64,000 nt of DNA from Deltaproteobacteria bacterium (GTDB lineage Bacteria > Myxococcota_A > Polyangia > Polyangiales > JADJMO01): assembly GCA_025363655.1 (NCBI GenBank), contig JANYDK010000147.1, forward strand, positions 124,001-188,000. The letters are read 5' to 3'. The position numbers were made by a program, and so were the translations under genes. Below the pieces are notes generated by a model. The model had not been told where the DNA came from. It saw nothing but the letters and a program-made list of their open reading frames with translations, and did no database searches. Positions within the stretch are counted from its first letter, which is position 1; every line of letters starts with the position of its first letter. Of this stretch, positions 1 to 8,553 are shown in pieces.

Positions 1-737
1 GCGACGAGCTCCTCGCAGCGCTCACTTGGGACGAGCTGACGATGGCGTGGACGACGGGCACCCCGGGGTCCGTCGTCGTCCACTACGCCGACCGCGCCAC
101 GCGCGACGCCGCCTTCACCACCGACCGAACGCTTCCCACGTCCCTCGGCCCGTTCCCGCTGGAGAAGGTGGCGCTCACGCCCGATGGCCTGAAGCTCTAC
201 TACACGTCCGCCGATCGCCTGAAGGTCTTCCAGGTGTCCCGACCGACGCGCGCCGACGCCTTCGATCCGACGACGGCGACGACCGCGCCGTTCGTTCGAA
301 TCATGTCCTCCGAGGCGAGCACGCCTCGTCCCCTCGGCGATCTCGTCATCTCGCGTGACGAGCGAACCCTCATCTACACCGACTTTTCCGTGACCTCGGG
401 CGCGTCGATCATGATCAGCGGCCGCTCTGGCGACGGAACGTGGGCTGGACCATCGGTGGTCGATGCCTCCGCGCTCCTGATGGTCGGCACCGCGCGCCGA
501 AGGCCGAGCGGGCTCTCGATCGACGGGCGCACGCTCTTCTATTTCGACGAGGACGACCGCGGGCCGAAGATCGCCACGCGGGCGCTCGGCTCGTCGGACT
601 TCACGCTGTTCTACGACATCAATCCGGTGGGGCAGCGGCCGATGCCGGCCGAGGTGTGCGACCGGCTCTACATCAGCGTGGCGAGTGATCTCGGTGGTGG
701 CGTGGCTGGGCCGATGAAGATCTTTCACGTGCCCTAG
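1..737 (+). CDS. C-terminal part of a beta-propeller-like surface protein (5' end outside window)
   Basis: The open frame enters from the left edge in phase with base 3 and ends at a TAG at 735-737, so about 244 residues of the C-terminal part are visible. It is a clear paralogue of the gene at 1238-2335: both share blocks such as LTWDE/ITWDE, MAWTT, VVHYADRA, ALTPDG/ALSADG, LxLFYFDE and a final CDRxY. The spaced S-x-DG-x-x-L-x-F/Y pattern resembles PD40/TolB-type beta-propeller blades, which suggests an extracytoplasmic propeller. The product is probably a lipoprotein like its neighbour, but the signal region is not in the window. The exact function is unknown. Confidence 0.7.
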   Translation, partial: DELLAALTWDELTMAWTTGTPGSVVVHYADRATRDAAFTTDRTLPTSLGPFPLEKVALTPDGLKLYYTSADRLKVFQVSRPTRADAFDPTTATTAPFVRIMSSEASTPRPLGDLVISRDERTLIYTDFSVTSGASIMISGRSGDGTWAGPSVVDASALLMVGTARRRPSGLSIDGRTLFYFDEDDRGPKIATRALGSSDFTLFYDINPVGQRPMPAEVCDRLYISVASDLGGGVAGPMKIFHVP

Positions 738-755
738 AGGCCGCGCGATGCCGGC

Positions 756-1169
756 TCAGGGCGTATCGGCGTGCGCGTCGTCAGCGTGGCCAGCGTCGAC
801 GCTGACGCTCGCGTCGCCGTCGTAGATCTTGTCCGCGTCGCACTCGCCCCATCGCAGATCGTCGCCGCAAATGCGGGTGCCGATCGAGCACGCGATGTAG
901 GTGCCTGATTTGCGGATCACGCGGCACTCGATGGCGAGGCCGGCGGTCGAACAAAGGCATCCCGTCTCGGTGCCACAACCGCCGCCGCCCGGCGTGATCG
1001 CCGACGCGTCACCCGGAGGCGCCACCCCGCCGTGATCGTCGGAGCCGCAGCCGACGACGATGACCGCGGTCGGAACGAGGAGCACCGCGAGAGCGCCGAG
1101 CAGGCGAAGCAGGACTCGAGAGTAGGTTCTTGTCTCACGTCGAAGTGCGGTTCGTCGCCCGTGAAGCAC
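756..1169 (-). CDS. Small Cys-rich lipoprotein, function unknown
   Basis: A 137-residue protein with a basic N-region, a hydrophobic run (LLGALAVLLVPTAVIVVG) and a lipobox ending VVGC, so it is probably a lipoprotein. After a Gly/Pro-rich stretch come eight cysteines in a compact domain that includes the pattern GTRICGDDLRWGEC, a motif I associate with short Cys-rich modules in myxobacterial secreted proteins. The C-terminus is Asp/Ala-rich (VSVDAGHADDAHADTP). I chose the GTG at 1167-1169; the frame stays open to 1247, but that extension would overlap the divergent gene at 1238 and move the signal peptide inward. No enzymatic motif is seen. Confidence 0.6.
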   Translation of the reverse strand: MLHGRRTALRRETRTYSRVLLRLLGALAVLLVPTAVIVVGCGSDDHGGVAPPGDASAITPGGGGCGTETGCLCSTAGLAIECRVIRKSGTYIACSIGTRICGDDLRWGECDADKIYDGDASVSVDAGHADDAHADTP

Positions 1170-1237
1170 ACCTGATGTTAGCACGCGCGCGCGCCTTCGC
1201 TCATGCGCCGTCTGGAGTAGACTGGGAGAAGACGCGC

Positions 1238-2335
1238 ATGCAATCACGCCTCTTCGTCGTCCTCGCGGCTAGCTTCGCGGCTGGCGTTTGTCTGACGACG
1301 ATCTCGTCGTGCTCGTCGACCGATCGACCTGGTGCGCTGCCCGTCGACACCGACAGCGGCATCGACAGCACGCTCGACGACGTCGTCACCGTGGACACGC
1401 GTCGCGACGACGTCGCGCCCAAAGACGTCGTCACCGACACCGCTCCCAGCGCCGATGCAAAGCCGCTCTGCCCCACGGCCTACGTCGACGACGAGCCGAC
1501 CGCGGTCGACTACGCACACGGAGCTTCCGACATCGAGCTCCTCGCCGCGATCACCTGGGACGAGCGGACGATGGCCTGGACCACGGAAGAGTCTGGCACC
1601 ATCGTCGTCCACTACGCCGATCGTGCCGCGAAGAACGACGCCTTCACCGGCGCGCGCACGCTCCCGACGGCGCTCGGTCCCTTCGCCGACGACAAAGTCG
1701 CGCTCAGCGCCGACGGTCTGACGATGTATTTCGTCTCCGACAATCACGAGGTGGTGACGCAAATCACCCGCGCGTCGCGCGACGTCGCGTTCGATGCAGC
1801 GACCGCCAGCACCAAGCCGTTCCGTTCGATCACCGGCAAGAATCCCGACGGTCTACCGACGCCGAAGCTCGCCGATCTCGTCCTCTCGAAGGACGGCAAG
1901 TGGCTCTTCTACACCGACCTTCTGCGCACCAAAGGCTCTTCGCTGATGCTGAGCCTCGAGCTCGCCGACGGCACTTGGGACAAACCAAACCCGATCGACG
2001 CGCCGCGCGTGCAAATGGAGGCCGGCTTCCATCGACGACCGACGGGGCTCTCCGCCGACAAGCTGTCGCTCTTCTACTTCGACGAGGTGAGCGAGGCTTG
2101 CTACGTCGCCTTCCGCGAGCCGGGGAGCTCGGTCTCGTTCGACGGATTCTACGGCTTCTCGCCCACCGGTCGTCGCGCGATGCCGACCGACTCGTGCGAT
2201 CGCGTCTATCTCAGCTACGAATCGCCCGGCGATCGCGACGCGGGCAAAGACTCCGGTGGACTCGAGGCGGGCAGTGACGGCGACGCCGCGGCCGACGACC
2301 CGCCGACGGTCACGCACATCGTGCACGCACCCTAG
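1238..2335 (+). CDS. Beta-propeller-like lipoprotein, tandem paralogue of the gene at the left edge
   Basis: A 365-residue protein. The ATG at 1238 follows GGAGAAG at 1225-1231 and begins a signal peptide (MQSRLFVVLAASFAAGVCL) ending in a Cys at ISSC, a probable lipobox. A D/T/V-rich linker (DTDSGIDSTLDDVVTVDT) leads to a domain with recurrent LSxDGxxxxF/Y blades like PD40/TolB propellers. Near the C-terminus it carries a Gly/Asp-rich insertion (about residues 330-355, DRDAGKDSGGLEAGSDGD) that is lacking in the upstream paralogue. The stop overlaps by four bases the convergent gene ending at 2332. It probably acts at the cell surface; no ligand can be inferred. Confidence 0.75.
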   Translation: MQSRLFVVLAASFAAGVCLTTISSCSSTDRPGALPVDTDSGIDSTLDDVVTVDTRRDDVAPKDVVTDTAPSADAKPLCPTAYVDDEPTAVDYAHGASDIELLAAITWDERTMAWTTEESGTIVVHYADRAAKNDAFTGARTLPTALGPFADDKVALSADGLTMYFVSDNHEVVTQITRASRDVAFDAATASTKPFRSITGKNPDGLPTPKLADLVLSKDGKWLFYTDLLRTKGSSLMLSLELADGTWDKPNPIDAPRVQMEAGFHRRPTGLSADKLSLFYFDEVSEACYVAFREPGSSVSFDGFYGFSPTGRRAMPTDSCDRVYLSYESPGDRDAGKDSGGLEAGSDGDAAADDPPTVTHIVHAP

Positions 2336-4326
2336 CGCGGTGTCAGGGACTCGAGCTCGGTGCCGGCGGCGTACGCGTAGCTGACGAAGCTGTCGAAGCC
2401 GTAGAGAATGAGCCCCACCGGGTGGTTCGCTTGCAGACGATGGACGCCGTCGTTCTGCCTTCCGGGCTGCACCTGCGTGCCGACCGGGAGCGAAGGATCG
2501 AACACCGGGAACGAGAGCTGGCACTTCCACACTTCCCAGCCGGCGCTGATCGGCTTGCCGGTGACGGGGCTCGCCGCAGCGGCGACGGGCACGCGCAGAC
2601 AGGCGTCGGCGTCGGGCTTGGCACCGTCGAGCAAGATCTCCGAGTCGAGCGGGGCGAGCACGGTGAAGTAGTCGAACGCGTACTTGTCCGGCGTGAGGAA
2701 GACGTAGTCGGCGCGCCACTGCTCGATCGGCGGAACGATGAGGAGGCTCGGATCACCGCCTGGATAGCCGCGCGGGATGCCGGCTGCTTCTTGCGAAGCC
2801 TGCACCTCGCCGACGTGGACCGCGCCGTCGGTCTCGATGGAGAAATCTTGGTGGTAGATGATTTCGCGGAAGCCGCCGGGGCCGGTGATCGTGAAGGCGT
2901 CGTCGGGCTTCGGCAACGACGTGCGGACGTGCACCGTGCCCTCGGCGACGGCGACAATGCGCGCGTACTCCGGCTCGTCGTAGGCACCGACCGCCTTCGC
3001 GCCCGAGGCGTTGACCGCGTCGGCGCGGTTCGGCGAGTGACCGACGAGGAACCGACGACCGGCGGTGCGCGACGGATCGAGCTGTTCTTCCAGGTGATCG
3101 GCGCAACAAGAACGCTCGGCGATGGTGTTCCAGTGGGGAGCGTCGGCGGCCTCGCTGCCGGAGAAGACGATGACAGGACCGCTCGCCTCGATGATCGAGC
3201 CGGTGAAGTCGGCCTGGAAGGCGCCGCTCTCGAGGTTCAACACTTCGAAGGGTTGGAGCGTGAAGGTCATCGACTCGCCGATACCGGCCGAGCCGACGCC
3301 GAGCCCGGCGACGATTTTGGCGGTCGTCTTGATCGTCACCGCCGTCGTCGCACGCGTGCCGACGATGGTGACGAAACTACGTAAATCCAAGCCGAAATTA
3401 TGATCGGGTGAGTCGTCGTTGGCGATGGTCTGCGGCCAACCGACGACCACGTAGCGGACCGAGTCGCCGACCGCTTCGACCGGCTTGAGGAGCGAGGCGT
3501 CGTTGGAGAAGACGTTGGCGTTGTCGAGCGGGTTGAACTGGTAGGCGATGATCGGGACGTCGCTGGTGACGCGAAAGGCGCGACGTGTCAGCGCGCTGTT
3601 GGTGCGTCCTTCGATCGGCGCTGTCGGATCGGCGCTGGGACCGTCGACCTCGCGCGGACCGAGGAGGAAGACCTCGAGGTTCTGCGGCGTCACGCGCGCC
3701 TTGGCGACGATGCGGACCGCGGCGGGCGTGCCCGGATCGCCATCGTCTTGCTCGACGACGACGTTGGCGGCGACGTCGACTTGAGGGTTGCTCACGACGA
3801 CCGCGAACTGCTGCGCCGAGGCGTTGAGCGACGGGTTGATGTCGGCGTTGTCGAGATCGACTGCCCAGTACTCGCAGCCGACGTTGCTGTGTCGCTTGCG
3901 CGCGCTGGCGCACAAATCGTCGCAAGATCCGCCGCGACAGGCCTTGCCCTTCTCGTTGCAGACGGCGCCAGGATCGAAGCCGGAGCCGTCGGCGCGACAG
4001 GTGTCGACGCGATCTTTCAGATCGCCGCCGCACGTCGTGTTGCCGGGACGACAAGGACGACAGCCGAGGTCGGCGGTGGCGCAGGCGAGGCCACGCGCCG
4101 AGCAGTCGTCGCGCGTCGCCCAACCCTCGCGGCCGGTGACGCCGATTTCGCAGTCTTCGAGGATGTCGCCGTCACATCGAATCGCGCCCAGTGTGCACAC
4201 CGCAGCTTCGGGAACGACATAGTCCTGCCGATAGGCCTTGTCGTATTTGCACGCGACGAACGCTGCGCCGAGCGTGAGCATCGAGAGCGCCACCAGAGAC
4301 GCCGAGCGTGAACGCGTTTGGCGCAT
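2332..4326 (-). CDS. IgGFc-binding-type lipoprotein
   Basis: A 664-residue secreted protein. The ATG at 4324-4326 gives a signal peptide with lipobox FVAC; longer upstream frames would overlap the preceding gene. Residues about 40-140 hold a Cys-rich region with repeated C-x-G/D patterns (CTLGAIRCDGDILEDCE, CRPCRPGNTTCGGDL). From about residue 150 there is a long beta-rich domain with features of the IgGFc-binding N-terminal family (PF17517): a VEYWAVDLDN-like start, a YQFNPLDN motif, then LQPFEVLNLES and PVIVFSGSEA. The family is common in myxobacteria and named for a mucin-associated domain, but its bacterial role is unknown. Its start lies eight bases after the stop of the TIG-domain gene, so the two are probably co-transcribed. 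Confidence 0.8.
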   Translation of the reverse strand: MRQTRSRSASLVALSMLTLGAAFVACKYDKAYRQDYVVPEAAVCTLGAIRCDGDILEDCEIGVTGREGWATRDDCSARGLACATADLGCRPCRPGNTTCGGDLKDRVDTCRADGSGFDPGAVCNEKGKACRGGSCDDLCASARKRHSNVGCEYWAVDLDNADINPSLNASAQQFAVVVSNPQVDVAANVVVEQDDGDPGTPAAVRIVAKARVTPQNLEVFLLGPREVDGPSADPTAPIEGRTNSALTRRAFRVTSDVPIIAYQFNPLDNANVFSNDASLLKPVEAVGDSVRYVVVGWPQTIANDDSPDHNFGLDLRSFVTIVGTRATTAVTIKTTAKIVAGLGVGSAGIGESMTFTLQPFEVLNLESGAFQADFTGSIIEASGPVIVFSGSEAADAPHWNTIAERSCCADHLEEQLDPSRTAGRRFLVGHSPNRADAVNASGAKAVGAYDEPEYARIVAVAEGTVHVRTSLPKPDDAFTITGPGGFREIIYHQDFSIETDGAVHVGEVQASQEAAGIPRGYPGGDPSLLIVPPIEQWRADYVFLTPDKYAFDYFTVLAPLDSEILLDGAKPDADACLRVPVAAAASPVTGKPISAGWEVWKCQLSFPVFDPSLPVGTQVQPGRQNDGVHRLQANHPVGLILYGFDSFVSYAYAAGTELESLTPR

Positions 4327-4334
4327 GGGCGTCT

Positions 4335-6506
4335 TCACCAGAAGCCGGTGAACGAGTCCGTCGCGTAGGCCGTCCATTGGCCGCGGCCGAGCTGATTGAG
4401 ACGAAGCTGATCGTAGGAGAACTTCTCGTCGAGCTTGGCAGCGACGACGTTGATCTCGAGATCGCCACCGGGGAGCCCGAGCTCGGGCTTGGCGCTGAAA
4501 TCGGGGAGGTGCACGAGCCGCGTCTCTCCGGGCGCGACGATCGTCCAACCCGTCGAGCCATCGCTCGAGCTCACCCCCACGACGATCAAATCAGCTGATT
4601 TTGCCGGTAGATCGATGCCGAGGCTGCTGCCATCCCAAGCGCCCGTTGCGCTCGGGCTGGTGAGCTTGGGGATGGCGATGAAGGGGCCGGGGGTGACCGC
4701 CTTGGTCGACTCGCGCGTGTGATAGCGGAGGAGCGTCGAGAGCGGCGTCTGCGCGGCGCTGCCAGTGACGTCTTCGACCGCCAACGTGTACTGATTTCCG
4801 GCGAGCGTTCCGGCGAGCGGCGGGACCCCGATGAAGGAGAAGTCGCCGCCGAGCGGGAGGAGATCTTCACGATAGCCGTAGGGCAGCACCATGTAGCCAT
4901 CGCCGAAGTCGACGCTGAGCGTGGTTTGCAAGCGATCGGGACCGCGCGGCGAGACCGGCGCGCCGCCGTCACCCGTGGGAACGTGCAACGTCACCGAGTG
5001 GGTGAACGAGCCGGTCATCGGGATGTAGACGCGCTCGATGGCCTTGCCGATGGGGACGCCGACGCCGCGAATGACGCCATACACATAGGGGTCGAACGAT
5101 GGTGGCCCGGCCTCGGGGCGATCTTCGATGCCGGCGAGCGCATAGAGCGTGGCGTTGCCGGGGAGCGTGGCGAGCGAGAATTGATAGCCGACCGCGCCGG
5201 GACTGTCGGGAGTGACGGCCGTCGTCGGGTCGGGGAGATTGAAGCGCGCGAGGCTGTCACGACCGGCGACGAAGACGTACGCGACGACGCGCTGGCTCGG
5301 ACGCGTGAGGTCGGGGATGCCCTTCCAAGGCCCTTTTTTGAACTCGACGCCGCTGCCGAAGACGATCTCGCCGTTGACGAAGCCGGCGTCGCGCACGCGT
5401 CCACCGGTGGGCGGGGGCGTTCCGTCGGGCGGGATGCAGGCGACCGAGAGGACCGGATTGAGATACGCGGTGACGCTGCGCACGGCGACGCCATCGAAGG
5501 TGATCGGCTGCAGGCACTTCTTCGTCAGCGTGACGGTGAGCGGCGCCGGAGGAGGCGTAGCGAAGGCGGCGACGCCGCTTCCATCGGTGAGCTTGGTCTG
5601 CACGGTGCCGTCGGCGCCGCGGACGACGATGGTCGCGCCTTCGACGAAGACTCCGTCGGGATTGGCGAGCGCGAGGACGCTCAGCTCACCCGGAAGTTTG
5701 TCGCCAGCGAGCCCGCCACGATAGCCGTCGAGGGTGTCTGCATAGGTGTACGCGTCGCGGACGGTGTCGACGACGGCGTCGGGCGTGGTGACGGTGATCG
5801 ACTTCGTGCCCGGGGTTCCCTTGGGCACGGTGCAATGGAGATGCGTCTCGTCGTCGACGACCAAGTCGCCGCAGGGCTTGCCGTCGATGGTGACGATGGT
5901 GCCTGTTTTCCAGAGTGTTCCGCGTCCGTTGAGCGTGATGTGGGTGCCACCGCTGGTGGCCCCGACGCTCGGGTCGGCGTAGTAGCTGTCGTAGAGGAAG
6001 CCGCCGGGGAGCACCGAGCGATCGCTCGTGATGGCATCGCTGACGAGGATGTCGACGGCGCCGACGTCACCAGGCGGCGTGGTCACCTGCAGGTGGTACG
6101 GGTCGCTGGCGATGATTTGATCGTCCGCGAGATCGACGGTGCCGAAGCGAACCTTGGTGTGGCTGGAGAAGCCGCGACCGCGCACCTCGACGCGCGTGCC
6201 GCCGACCCACGGACCATGCGACGGCGAGAGGCCGAGCACCGCATATGCAGGGCCCGCTTCGAGATCGATGGGGGCCGTGTCGTCGACGCCGAGCGCACCG
6301 TCGGGGTTGAAGCCGCCGCTGTCGTCGTTGGGATGGACGCCGAGATCGGGTCCGCTCTTGGCGCAGGCGAAGAAGCCACCGAGCATGCCGAGCCCGAGCA
6401 CGATCGCCGAAAGGCGCAGCAACGGGCGGTGCTTCGGCAACCGAGCGGAGCGAGATTGACCGAAGCGGCCAAAGTTGCGAAGCAATCTTTGGCGAACGAA
6501 AAACAT
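4335..6506 (-). CDS. IPT/TIG-domain lipoprotein
   Basis: A 723-residue protein with a hydrophobic segment and lipobox FFAC near residue 48, an Asp/Gly linker, then two IPT/TIG immunoglobulin-like domains at about 88-172 (LSPSHGPWVGGTRVEVRG) and 174-250 (PSVGATSGGTHITLNGRG). A segment at about 265-345 resembles a carboxypeptidase-regulatory fold. The rest is beta-rich and unassigned. The start is uncertain: with ATG 6504-6506, residues about 5-27 come from a dispersed hairpin repeat (6431-6493) and precede the signal peptide. A TTG (PKHRPLLRLSAIV follows) inside the repeat would give a normal-length signal. Probably surface-exposed and co-expressed with the IgGFc-type lipoprotein. Confidence 0.75.
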   Translation of the reverse strand: MFFVRQRLLRNFGRFGQSRSARLPKHRPLLRLSAIVLGLGMLGGFFACAKSGPDLGVHPNDDSGGFNPDGALGVDDTAPIDLEAGPAYAVLGLSPSHGPWVGGTRVEVRGRGFSSHTKVRFGTVDLADDQIIASDPYHLQVTTPPGDVGAVDILVSDAITSDRSVLPGGFLYDSYYADPSVGATSGGTHITLNGRGTLWKTGTIVTIDGKPCGDLVVDDETHLHCTVPKGTPGTKSITVTTPDAVVDTVRDAYTYADTLDGYRGGLAGDKLPGELSVLALANPDGVFVEGATIVVRGADGTVQTKLTDGSGVAAFATPPPAPLTVTLTKKCLQPITFDGVAVRSVTAYLNPVLSVACIPPDGTPPPTGGRVRDAGFVNGEIVFGSGVEFKKGPWKGIPDLTRPSQRVVAYVFVAGRDSLARFNLPDPTTAVTPDSPGAVGYQFSLATLPGNATLYALAGIEDRPEAGPPSFDPYVYGVIRGVGVPIGKAIERVYIPMTGSFTHSVTLHVPTGDGGAPVSPRGPDRLQTTLSVDFGDGYMVLPYGYREDLLPLGGDFSFIGVPPLAGTLAGNQYTLAVEDVTGSAAQTPLSTLLRYHTRESTKAVTPGPFIAIPKLTSPSATGAWDGSSLGIDLPAKSADLIVVGVSSSDGSTGWTIVAPGETRLVHLPDFSAKPELGLPGGDLEINVVAAKLDEKFSYDQLRLNQLGRGQWTAYATDSFTGFW
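6431..6493 (-). repeat. Dispersed double-hairpin repeat, copy 1
   Basis: 63 bases. Read on the minus strand it starts GCCAAAGATTGC and ends TTGCCGAAGC. It contains two inverted repeats: GCCAAAG...CTTTGGC (12-base loop), then CTTCGG...CCGAAG. It is nearly identical to 21011-21071: two substitutions and a two-base difference between the hairpins. The two-base difference shifts any reading frame, so conservation is at nucleic-acid level. Here it overlaps the proposed N-terminal codons of the TIG lipoprotein. Confidence 0.75.
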
Positions 6507-6531
6507 CTCCCGAATGGTAGGCGGCGCCGGG

Positions 6532-6924
6532 TCACTCGTCGAGCGACACGACCACCGATTCGCCCGCCATCAGCTCGCTCAGCTCTTCCTCGCTGTCGAC
6601 CTCGAAGTACGCGTAGGTCAGCTCGGTGCCGTCGCCCGGCGTCCAACGTGTTCCGGGCGGCGGCGCAGGGCGCTTGACGGTCGCCGCGTCTTCGCACTCC
6701 ACGAGCTTGCGCACGCCGACGAAGGCGTACGTGCCTTGGCGACCATCCCAGTCGACCTCGTCGCCGTCGTAGTTCTCGGCAGCGAGCGCCTTCGCCTTCG
6801 CTTGCGCGCTCTCGGCGTCGTCGGCCTCGACGAGGAGCACGTTCTCCTCGACCGGGAAGGAGTCTTGTTCTTCTTCGTCGTCGAAGCGGACGATCGACAC
6901 GCAGTGGGCGGCGAACCAGGCCAT
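6532..6924 (-). CDS. DUF4288-like small protein
   Basis: A 130-residue acidic protein starting MAWFAAHCVSIVRFDDEEE, with a LLVEADDAESAQAKAKALA helix and a later AYFEVDSEEELSELMAGE segment. The opening W-F-x-A, the alternation of strand and Ala/Lys-rich helix, and the short length resemble the DUF4288 family of uncharacterised small proteins. I chose ATG 6922-6924; an in-frame ATG at 6937-6939 would add MIIIA. Neither has a clear ribosome-binding site. It is transcribed away from the helicase gene at 6997, which begins 72 bases from it. No catalytic motif is seen. Confidence 0.65.
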   Translation of the reverse strand: MAWFAAHCVSIVRFDDEEEQDSFPVEENVLLVEADDAESAQAKAKALAAENYDGDEVDWDGRQGTYAFVGVRKLVECEDAATVKRPAPPPGTRWTPGDGTELTYAYFEVDSEEELSELMAGESVVVSLDE

Positions 6925-6996
6925 GGCGATAATTATCATGAATTTCAGCCGGAGAAGGCAGGTTTCTTCGCCGACCGTGGTTGCGTAGGAGGCGCC

Positions 6997-8553
6997 ATGC
7001 GACCCATGCGTCACGTCCTCCGTCCGCGGCCGTTCGATCTCCGTCGTCCACTCTCGATCGCCGAGCTGGTGCCGAGCGCCACCCAACGCGCTGCCATCGA
7101 GGCCGACCCGTCGCGCCGGATGCTCGTCCTCGGGGACGCTGGGCACGGCAAGACGACGCTGGTGCTCCTCCGACTCGCCGAGCTGCGCCGTCGCAAGCTG
7201 GCAGCGGGTGGTCGATTTCGTGCGCGGGTGATCGTCCCGACCGAAGGACTGCGCGCCTTCATCGACGACGATTTGGCGCGCCTCGGGCTTCCGCGGGAAG
7301 AGGTGCGCGCCGAGACCTACGAGCGTTGGGCCCTTCGCGCGGCCCGTCGTGCATTCGTCGATTTGCCTTCCCGCACCAGTGACGACGCGACGCCGGCGGT
7401 GATTCGTCTCAAGCGAGATCCGGCGCTCGTCGAGGCGATCGAGATCCTCTCGCTGCGCGCTCCCGGCCTCGTCGACGACGACGAAGAGGCTCCGGCGGTC
7501 GAGACGCGCGCGCACGCGACGTGGGGTGACCTGCAACATCTCTTCGGCGATCGCGCGCTCCTCGAAGGCGTGCTCACGTGCGCCCGCGGTCGGGTGCCGA
7601 GGCACGCGATCGACGAGACCCTCGCGCACACCAAAGTGCAATTCGCCTGGCGCGCCGAGCAGCTCTTCGCCCACGTCACCGACGCGACGAAGATGAAGAC
7701 GGTCGACGGCGCCGAGCTCGACGAAGGAACGCCGATGGCCGACGCCGGGAGCCTCGACGCCGAAGACGCTGCGGTGATGTTCGCCCTCGATTTCTCGCGT
7801 GCGCGTCGCCAAGGAGCCCGCGCGATGCGGCCGCCACTCCTCGACTGCCTGGTGCTCGACGAGGCCCAGGAGCTGGCGCCGCTGGAGCTTCGACTCCTCG
7901 GCCGCAGCCTTCGGAAGCTAGGCGAAGGAGCCTCGTTGATCGTCGCGGGAGACGGCGAGCAACAGCTCGATCCGTCCGCCAGCTTTCCGGGTTGGACCTC
8001 CGCGATGGAGGCCTTGCGCGCTCGTGAGCACGACATCGTCACCCTCGATCACGGCTTCCGCTGTCCGATCCGCGTCGTCGCCCTCGCGCGTGCAGTGCGT
8101 GATGGGCGGGCGCCGAGCGAAGACGAGCTGAGGGGCCTCTCTCGCACCCACGAGGACATCGACGAGACGGCGCGCTTTCTTCACGAGGAGCTGACGCACC
8201 TGCGGGAGCACGACGGCGCGGCGACGATCGCGCTCCTCTGCCATGACGACGAGCTCCTCCGCGCCCTCCATGCGCGACTCCTCGAGCTCTCGATCGTCGT
8301 CCCGATCTCGCGGGAAGGACGTTTTCCCAAGCGTGGCGCGTTTCTCGCGCGCATCGAGGAGGTGCGCGGGCTGGAGTTCGACTTCGTCGTCGTGCCGGCG
8401 ATCGAGCGCTTCGACGACACGCCGGCCGAAAGGCGGCGGCTCTACGTCGCCATGACCCGCACCCGTCATCAGCTCCTGACGATTCGCCACGCGCGCGCGC
8501 TATACTCGGGCTCCGGTGGACGAGCTCGAGACCGTGGTGACGCGCTGGCGTGA
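6997..8553 (+). CDS. Compact UvrD/Rep-type SF1 helicase
   Basis: 518 residues; the ATG at 6997 follows AGGAGG at 6987-6992. It has the SF1 helicase hallmarks: Walker A GDAGHGKTT (about 46-54), a Walker B region LDCLVLDEAQELAPLE (about 284-299), motif III-like IVAGDGEQQLDPSASFPGW, motif IV-like LDHGFRCPIRVVALAR, and a UvrD C-terminal block with EEVRGLEFDFVVVPA and RRLYVAMTRTRHQL. At about 520 residues it is shorter than UvrD or Rep, so the 1B/2B insertions must be reduced. It should hydrolyse ATP and translocate on nucleic acid. Its last 38 bases overlap the downstream kinase gene, which suggests coupled expression. Confidence 0.85.
   Translation: MRPMRHVLRPRPFDLRRPLSIAELVPSATQRAAIEADPSRRMLVLGDAGHGKTTLVLLRLAELRRRKLAAGGRFRARVIVPTEGLRAFIDDDLARLGLPREEVRAETYERWALRAARRAFVDLPSRTSDDATPAVIRLKRDPALVEAIEILSLRAPGLVDDDEEAPAVETRAHATWGDLQHLFGDRALLEGVLTCARGRVPRHAIDETLAHTKVQFAWRAEQLFAHVTDATKMKTVDGAELDEGTPMADAGSLDAEDAAVMFALDFSRARRQGARAMRPPLLDCLVLDEAQELAPLELRLLGRSLRKLGEGASLIVAGDGEQQLDPSASFPGWTSAMEALRAREHDIVTLDHGFRCPIRVVALARAVRDGRAPSEDELRGLSRTHEDIDETARFLHEELTHLREHDGAATIALLCHDDELLRALHARLLELSIVVPISREGRFPKRGAFLARIEEVRGLEFDFVVVPAIERFDDTPAERRRLYVAMTRTRHQLLTIRHARALYSGSGGRARDRGDALA
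8501..8515 (+). promoter_or_regulatory. Possible -10 element for a leaderless kinase transcript
   Basis: TATACT at 8501-8506 ends nine bases before the GTG start at 8516, with no purine-rich ribosome-binding site between them. A weak -35-like CTGACG lies upstream, near 8476. The spacing fits a transcript starting at or just before the GTG. This is inference from position only. Confidence 0.35.

Noticed and set aside
4719..6677. Long plus-strand open frame antisense to the TIG lipoprotein
   Set aside because: Composition is Arg/Asp/Gly-rich without domain signals, while the minus strand has clear TIG domains and a lipobox.
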